Shown: in pieces, positions 58,957 through 64,000 of the stretch | Position numbering within the stretch: position 1 is the first letter of the stretch | Layout: every line of letters starts with the position of its first letter | NCBI GenBank assembly: GCA_903813345.2 | Contig: CAIIXF020000005.1 | Coordinates: 26,787,375 to 26,851,374 of the forward strand | Origin: Owenia fusiformis | Taxonomy: Eukaryota; Annelida; Polychaeta; Sabellida; Oweniidae | Length of the DNA stretch: 64,000 bases | Direction of reading: 5' to 3' | The notes under the pieces: model-generated | What the model saw: the letters and a program-made list of their open reading frames with translations, nothing else | Told to the model about the DNA's origin: nothing | Database searches by the model: none | Translations under genes and position numbers: made by a program

Positions 58957-59515
58957 GTACAGGGTGATAAAAACTCGGAAACCCTGCATTTTCCATATCT
59001 TTGTCATTTTAAGAAACTTCTCCCTGATATTTTAAAAAGTACATCATTCAATTTCCTATCAGCCTACCATATTTCACGACCATCAGACTAATGTTACAGC
59101 ATTTTGAACAACATGCTTAAGGTTTGGCCACAGGCAAAACCGGGAGGCAAACCTGCACAGTCAATGACCCGAATGCATTAAACAGTAGGTATGGCCTGAA
59201 TGACACGGATGATCTCACTTTCGAGGTCTGCAATTGTACTGAGGTAATTTTTATACATTCTATCTTTGCCGATTCTCCACAGGCTAAAGTCAGGTTTGCC
59301 GATTCTCCACAGGCTAAAGTCAGGTAGGGACATCTTTGAGGATGTGTGCAGGTTTGCTTACAGCGCAATAGTGGCCATCAGTGGCCACTGGAGCATGTTA
59401 TTTAAGTGCTGTAACATTGTGACTATCAGTCTGATGATTATGCTATATATTTAGCTGGTAGAAAATTGAATGATAATGTGTAAAATATCAGGGAGTTATT
59501 TCCTCAAATGTGACA
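58957..59515. mobile_element. Truncated mariner-like element
   Basis: Left end TACAGGGTGATAAAAACTCGG. The opposite arm (about 59460-59513) pairs over TAAAATATCAGGGAG but its terminus is missing, probably lost next to the TTAA element at 59539. A 29-bp tandem pair (GCCGATTCTCCACAGGCTAA) lies at 59264-59325. Confidence 0.65.
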
Positions 59516-59538
59516 ACATACCGCAAAGCAAGACTCCC

Positions 59539-60120
59539 TTAAGGTGCCATGATACTAAACAGGAAATGGCAAAACAGGAAGTGACAAAAAAAATTGCATT
59601 TTTAGACATTTTTTGAAAGATGAGTGAATTCCCTATCCATTGGTATATAATATGACATGTTTTCGTCAAGAAAATCAATATTCATTTTTGAAATACGAGT
59701 GTCCCATTTTTTGGACCACCCTGTATATAGAAACAATGTCATGGAAAAATTAATGCATACGGTGCATGCATATTGTCACGTTTTGTATAATGTTAGAGAT
59801 TTTGAATTTGATAGTTGGAGACAATCTTTATCAATGAGTATTCAGCTTCAAGATTTTAGAACTGTACAGTTGCATCTTGACATTCCTTCTATCTGGTATT
59901 ACTTGGGACTCAAGCATCCCGAACTCACATTCATCATGTTTAGGGTCATTCTGACCATGCACATTGTGATCCTGGTCATGTAAATAATATGTGGAAATAG
60001 TTAAATTGACTGGAGGTCAAAACAGAACTCTGTTATCTTTGTTCAAAAAATGTCTGAAAATGCAGAATTTGTTGTTGTTTCCTGTTTCGCCATTTCCTGT
60101 TAAGTATCATGGCACCTTAA
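59539..60120. mobile_element. TTAA-type MITE carrying other transposon pieces
   Basis: TTAA at both ends with GGTGCCATGATACT and its inverse AGTATCATGGCACC; AACAGGAAATGGC also pairs. Inside (about 59630-59727) is the right end of a TACAGGRTGGTCC element like that in the btaA intron. A block AGAAACAATGTCATGGAAAA follows, and recurs at about 62297. Confidence 0.78.
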
Positions 60121-60271
60121 ATACCATTACATCGTTTTATCGATAATTAAAACTCGCTTTATCAATGTTTATATTAGGTTGCAACAAATTGACTCCATGG
60201 AGCAACTCCACAAGAAGTTTCAGCTGACTATCTCAACGAGATGAACTTTTAAATAATCATGATTCATGATC

Positions 60272-60318
60272 ATGATATCTCCATGTTAAGTCAATAATGA
60301 CTTAACATGGAAATATCA
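60272..60318. repeat. Hairpin with about 20-bp arms
   Basis: GATATCTCCATGTTAAGTCA pairs with TGACTTAACATGGAAATATC around a 3- to 5-base loop. Confidence 0.75.
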
Positions 60319-60752
60319 TCATATACCCATCCTATCATCATCGGACATCATGGAATCCTCATTTTTCAGAAGAACACGGCTCTGGCTGGTAAGCCTGAAT
60401 CAGTAGAAATATGTTACTGAACATATCTTAAATCAATCCGAACTGGTTAAAAAACTGTTCTAAATTAGAATTTTTACTAGTCTAGCTACAAGCCCTACTT
60501 GTGTCGTATAGATAGTTCACACTCTTAAGATTTCACTTGGTTTTCAAAGATACTACGTATCCCCTGTTTCGGCTGATGTCTGACCCATTCATTAGCCAAT
60601 TAAAAAACCTTGACCAGTGCCCAGACACTTTAAAATATATAAATATGCAAGCACAAATGGAGAAAGACGTGTAACCAGTCATAGGGAAAATGAATCACCA
60701 ATCACGATCTAGCATTATTTTATCTATTCTATTTATCTCTTTCTCATATCAC

Positions 60753-62255
60753 CGCTAATACACGCCTAACCATCGCGTAAGCAGGCGTCACCGTACAGCG
60801 TCAAAAAATCCAGTAGTACAGTTTTCTGTACGGTGACGGTAATTAACTGAGTTGAAGCAAAAACTATAATGAGGGTTTTAAAAAAATTAATTAGATGAAA
60901 ATAAATACGATTTCGGGTGTAATGAAAACAGCATTCTCTTAGGAATGGTTTTAACTTTCTAATTATGATAAAAGTTTTTCGAGCACTGCTCGGATTTTTT
61001 CTGACTGGATCGGCCCACATAATCGACTCGAGAGAAAAATGGTGTTTTTTTCACTTTTCGTTTGGTTATTATTTTCCCTGTCGTCTGAGAATATGGATTA
61101 TTTTTATGAGAATATGTATTTGTTATCTACACATTTTAGAACAGATGAATATTCGGCAAATAATCATTCAGTGTATTTATTTAAAAAAGATCAGAACTGT
61201 ACGGTGACGCATCAGCTGTACGGTGACGCTTCCTTAGATTTTATGAAGTGCTCTAGGCTTACTGTTCGAACAAGAGATAAAGAAGCGTCAGATCTACATG
61301 TATATTATCACTGGTGAGTATCAAGCGAATGTTACAGCCGTCACCTTCGCATTTAAGATGGCGGACAGGAAGTATTAATTTCGATATTTTTAGTTTTCAT
61401 GGAATTAACTATTTGAAAGTTGACGTAATGCTTTGGTATCATTTGAACTAAACCAGGCTTTTCTCATATGACTAACAAAGATAGCCTACACAGCCGTCTT
61501 CACCCCATGCAAGATATTGCATCTTTCATCCTAAAAAGTCACACGTGCAAGATGAGATTTACTTGTGACATCCCTTGTTTTAAAACATCAATAACATATA
61601 GCAACAAGAGAGTTTTTGGTTTCATGATCTTTAGGCTTACCGTATCATACATTTCCAGTAACCTTCCATTAAGCTGTGGAAGATATCGTTGACCTGTAGC
61701 GCCCATGCACTATATATGAACAAATGATCATACTCCAGAGTTTCCATTTCATACAATCTTAGTCTCATTTAGTTCATCAAAGCATAGCGTCACCGTACAG
61801 CTGGTGCGTCACCGTACAAATTTGATCTTTTTTGAATATACATAATAAATGGTTGTTTGCTGAATCTTCGCCCGTTCTAAAATGTGTAAGTAACAAATAC
61901 ATATTCTCATAAAAATAATCCATACTCTCAGACGGTAGGGAAAATAATAACCAAACAAAATGTAAAAAAAATCCTTTTTTCACTCTGGTCGATTATGTGG
62001 GCCGATTCACTCAGAAAAAATCCGAACAGTGCTCGTAAAACGTTTATCATAATCAGAAAGTTAAAACCATTTCTAAGAGAATGCTGTTTTTATTTCACAT
62101 GAAATCGTATTAGTTTTCATCAAATTAATTTTTTTAAACCCTTGTCATAGTTTTTGCTTCAAAGCAGTTAATTTGCGTTACCGTACAGAAAACTGTACTC
62201 CGCTATTTTTTGACGCTGTACGGTGACGCCTGCTTACGCGATGGTAAGGTGTGTA
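60753..62255. mobile_element. Foldback element with eight CTGTACGGTGACGC iterons
   Basis: Terminal arms of about 450 bp (60753-61225 and about 61785-62255) are inverted copies, outermost TACACRCCTWACCATCGCG. The motif CTGTACGGTGACGC (or its inverse GCGTCACCGTACAG) occurs in four pairs, at about 60785/60825, 61197/61215, 61788/61806 and 62176/62216, placed symmetrically. The 560-bp core carries the ATGGCGGAC repeat also found at 13830-14150. No transposase frame is present. The symmetric motif pairs look like protein-binding sites for a transposase. Confidence 0.85.
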
Positions 62256-62931
62256 ATAGGGTATGTAGAGTATACAAAAAGTAACTAATTCATAGAAACA
62301 ATGTCATGGAAAAATTAATGCATACGGTGCATGCATATAGTCACGTTTTGGTATACTAAATAGACCGTTTGAACTAGATATCAATTGTAAAATATGGAGA
62401 GCGAGATGATTTCAATTTTTCTGTGTCTGTAAAGAATATTTAAAGGATTTATTGGCAAATACAAATATAATATATTAGAATTGAAGTTTGGAGTTTCATT
62501 GCTTAATACGGGGTTGATCATAAAGTTCTGATAATATCTCTTTAATTTCCTGATTTTTCAATATAATGTATTGTTATGGAATTTTCACAAAATGTGCAAT
62601 AAAGAAGGACCTATTAATCCAGGTAAAAATAATTAGAGTAATATATATGTTTTAGTGAAATTTCTTACGGAAATTGTTTTCTCCCAAGTTTCATTCATTA
62701 TGTCCAATTTACAGCCGAGATCATAACACAGTGCAATATTGTTTTAGAGCTTATTTGAGTATGTGTAATTAAACATGCTAAATGGGGCTCATTCCTTCAA
62801 TTTTTTTTATTTTCCCCGGGTCCTCTTATTTTAGGTAACTAAAGTAACCATTTCTAAATAAATATAACTGTTACACTAAACATTTTTTGCTTTGACATAT
62901 CATAGTATGCTTCATATTCTGTGAAAAGACC
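62256..62931. other. Intergenic sequence
   Basis: Contains the AGAAACAATGTCATGGAAAA block at about 62297-62350 shared with 59730. The remainder is AT-rich without identified features. Confidence 0.45.
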
Positions 62932-63631
62932 GTATGGCAAGTGATTTTAGACAGTCATATCTTTCACCATTAGTACTTTCTTGGCATAAATATAGTGGTT
63001 TTTATTAAAACAATATGTTTTCTTTCAAGTGAAGTATCCATGATGATAAAAATATCAATCGAACAATTCGAAAAATTATGAATAGGGACCCCATGTCAAT
63101 TTTTTTCAAAATATTGAACCTATTAACTCAAAAGAGGATCTCCTTTTTCTAATTTTTATTGCATGAAAAGATTATTCAACAAGGGGTCTAAAACATCTTC
63201 AAAAATATAATGGTATTGAAAGTCTAGTTTTGAAGATATCAATATTTGATGACCAAAATGATGCTGAAAACAATGGATAGCACGAGTTTTCCCTATGGGA
63301 AAATAACATGGGATATGTGTTTTTTAACTTTAACGCATTTCAATACGCATCCCCTTTTCAGAAATTGTTAATATAGTGTAGAAGATACTTTTGATACATT
63401 TAAATTGAGAAAAACAAGATCCTCTTTTTAGAAAATAAGCCTAATATTTTTTAAAAAGTGCCAAGGGGGGGGGGGCTAATCCATGATTTTTCAGAGTTGG
63501 ATTAATATTTTACTATCATGGGGACTTCACTTGAAAGAAAACGTATTGATTTAATAAAAACCATTGTATTTATGGCCAGAAAGTACTCTTGGTGAAAGAT
63601 ATGACTGGCTAAAATCACTTGCCATACTGCA
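62932..63631. repeat. Inverted repeat with arms of about 115 bp
   Basis: The left arm (62932-63048) reads GTATGGCAAGTGATTTTA through TTTCTTTCAAGTGAAGT. The right arm (63516-63631) is its close inverse. The spacer has a G run near 63465. No open frame of interest. Confidence 0.8.
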
Positions 63632-64000
63632 CATGGACCTTTCATTAGAATATATTGGAAAAGAATTCAGGGATATTATGAGAACTTTAAGATCAATCCT
63701 CGGATACTATAAGGAGGTTTGCTTTTTAAATAGAACGATGTGGTTTACTTCATCAACCAGAACAACGGCAACGCCAAAGCGTAGCGAATCCCATCGAACA
63801 GCCATGGATGGCATTTTTACTAACAAAGTATATAGCAAAAATGGCAGGCATTTTTCAAAATGGCCGCCTTCTACCAAAAGTGTCATTAGACCATTTGCCA
63901 TACTTATAGTATTCACATACCAAATAAAAACAAAATCGCTCCACTACTTTTCAAGTTATAGTTAAAATGGCGGCCATTTTTCAAAATGGCCACCTTCTAC
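63632..64000. other. Repeat-like sequence at the window edge
   Basis: Several TTTTTCAAAATGGCCRCC blocks; the same style of sequence occurs at about 48070-48240. An open frame of 133 codons (63564-63965) crosses the inverted-repeat arm and these blocks and has no recognisable domain. Confidence 0.5.

Noticed and set aside
61039-61317. Frames in the arms of the iteron foldback element (also 61777-61983 on the other strand)
   Set aside because: The two frames are mirror copies from the inverted arms; short, no transposase motif.
63564-63965. 133-codon frame at the right edge
   Set aside because: Crosses an inverted-repeat arm and ATGGCC-type repeat blocks; no domain, signal or splice evidence.

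Overview
This is a window of an AT-rich, intron-rich animal genome. Exons are short with GT/AG junctions, introns are kilobase-sized, and the gene content (srGAP, a TTLL3/8 tubulin glycylase, a RING/B-box/NHL TRIM protein) is metazoan. The TRIM type and the density of small inverted-repeat transposons suggest a marine invertebrate, perhaps a deuterostome such as a hemichordate; that placement is inference.

Layout. (1) 542-9415, plus strand: the 3' half of a SLIT-ROBO Rho GTPase-activating protein (RhoGAP, SH3 and a Ser/Pro-rich tail), with a possible 81-nt cassette exon. (2) 9416-15412: its 3' UTR and a repeat-filled intergenic stretch ending in a tRNA-derived repeat. (3) 15465-19825, minus strand: a two-exon gene for a BtaA-family enzyme (3-amino-3-carboxypropyl transfer from SAM to diacylglycerol, the first step of betaine-lipid synthesis). 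Its one intron contains a palindromic mariner-like element that was later split by a 5'-truncated LINE with a 16-bp target-site duplication. (4) 22137-37191, plus strand, divergent from btaA: a 17-exon TTLL3/8 gene. A single-exon TRIM gene lies antisense inside its fourteenth intron (31169-33027). Both genes have a reading-frame break in or next to an A run. (5) 37192-46151: intergenic repeats plus one orphan spliced exon at 43062-43657. (6) 46152-49327 and 57063-58720, minus strand: two three-exon paralogues of a small secreted protein family I do not recognise. Copy A has a 506-bp hAT-like element inside exon 2. Copy B has a frameshift in exon 3. (7) 58721-64000: nested transposon remains, including a 1.5-kb foldback element with eight copies of a 14-bp motif.

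The genes do not form one pathway. srGAP and TTLL3/8 act on the cytoskeleton and cilia. The most unusual items are the animal-style spliced btaA homologue, the damaged secreted-protein pair, the slippery-site frame break in TRIM, and the iteron-bearing foldback element. All exon coordinates come from reading splice sites and phases by eye; no alignment or database search was run.
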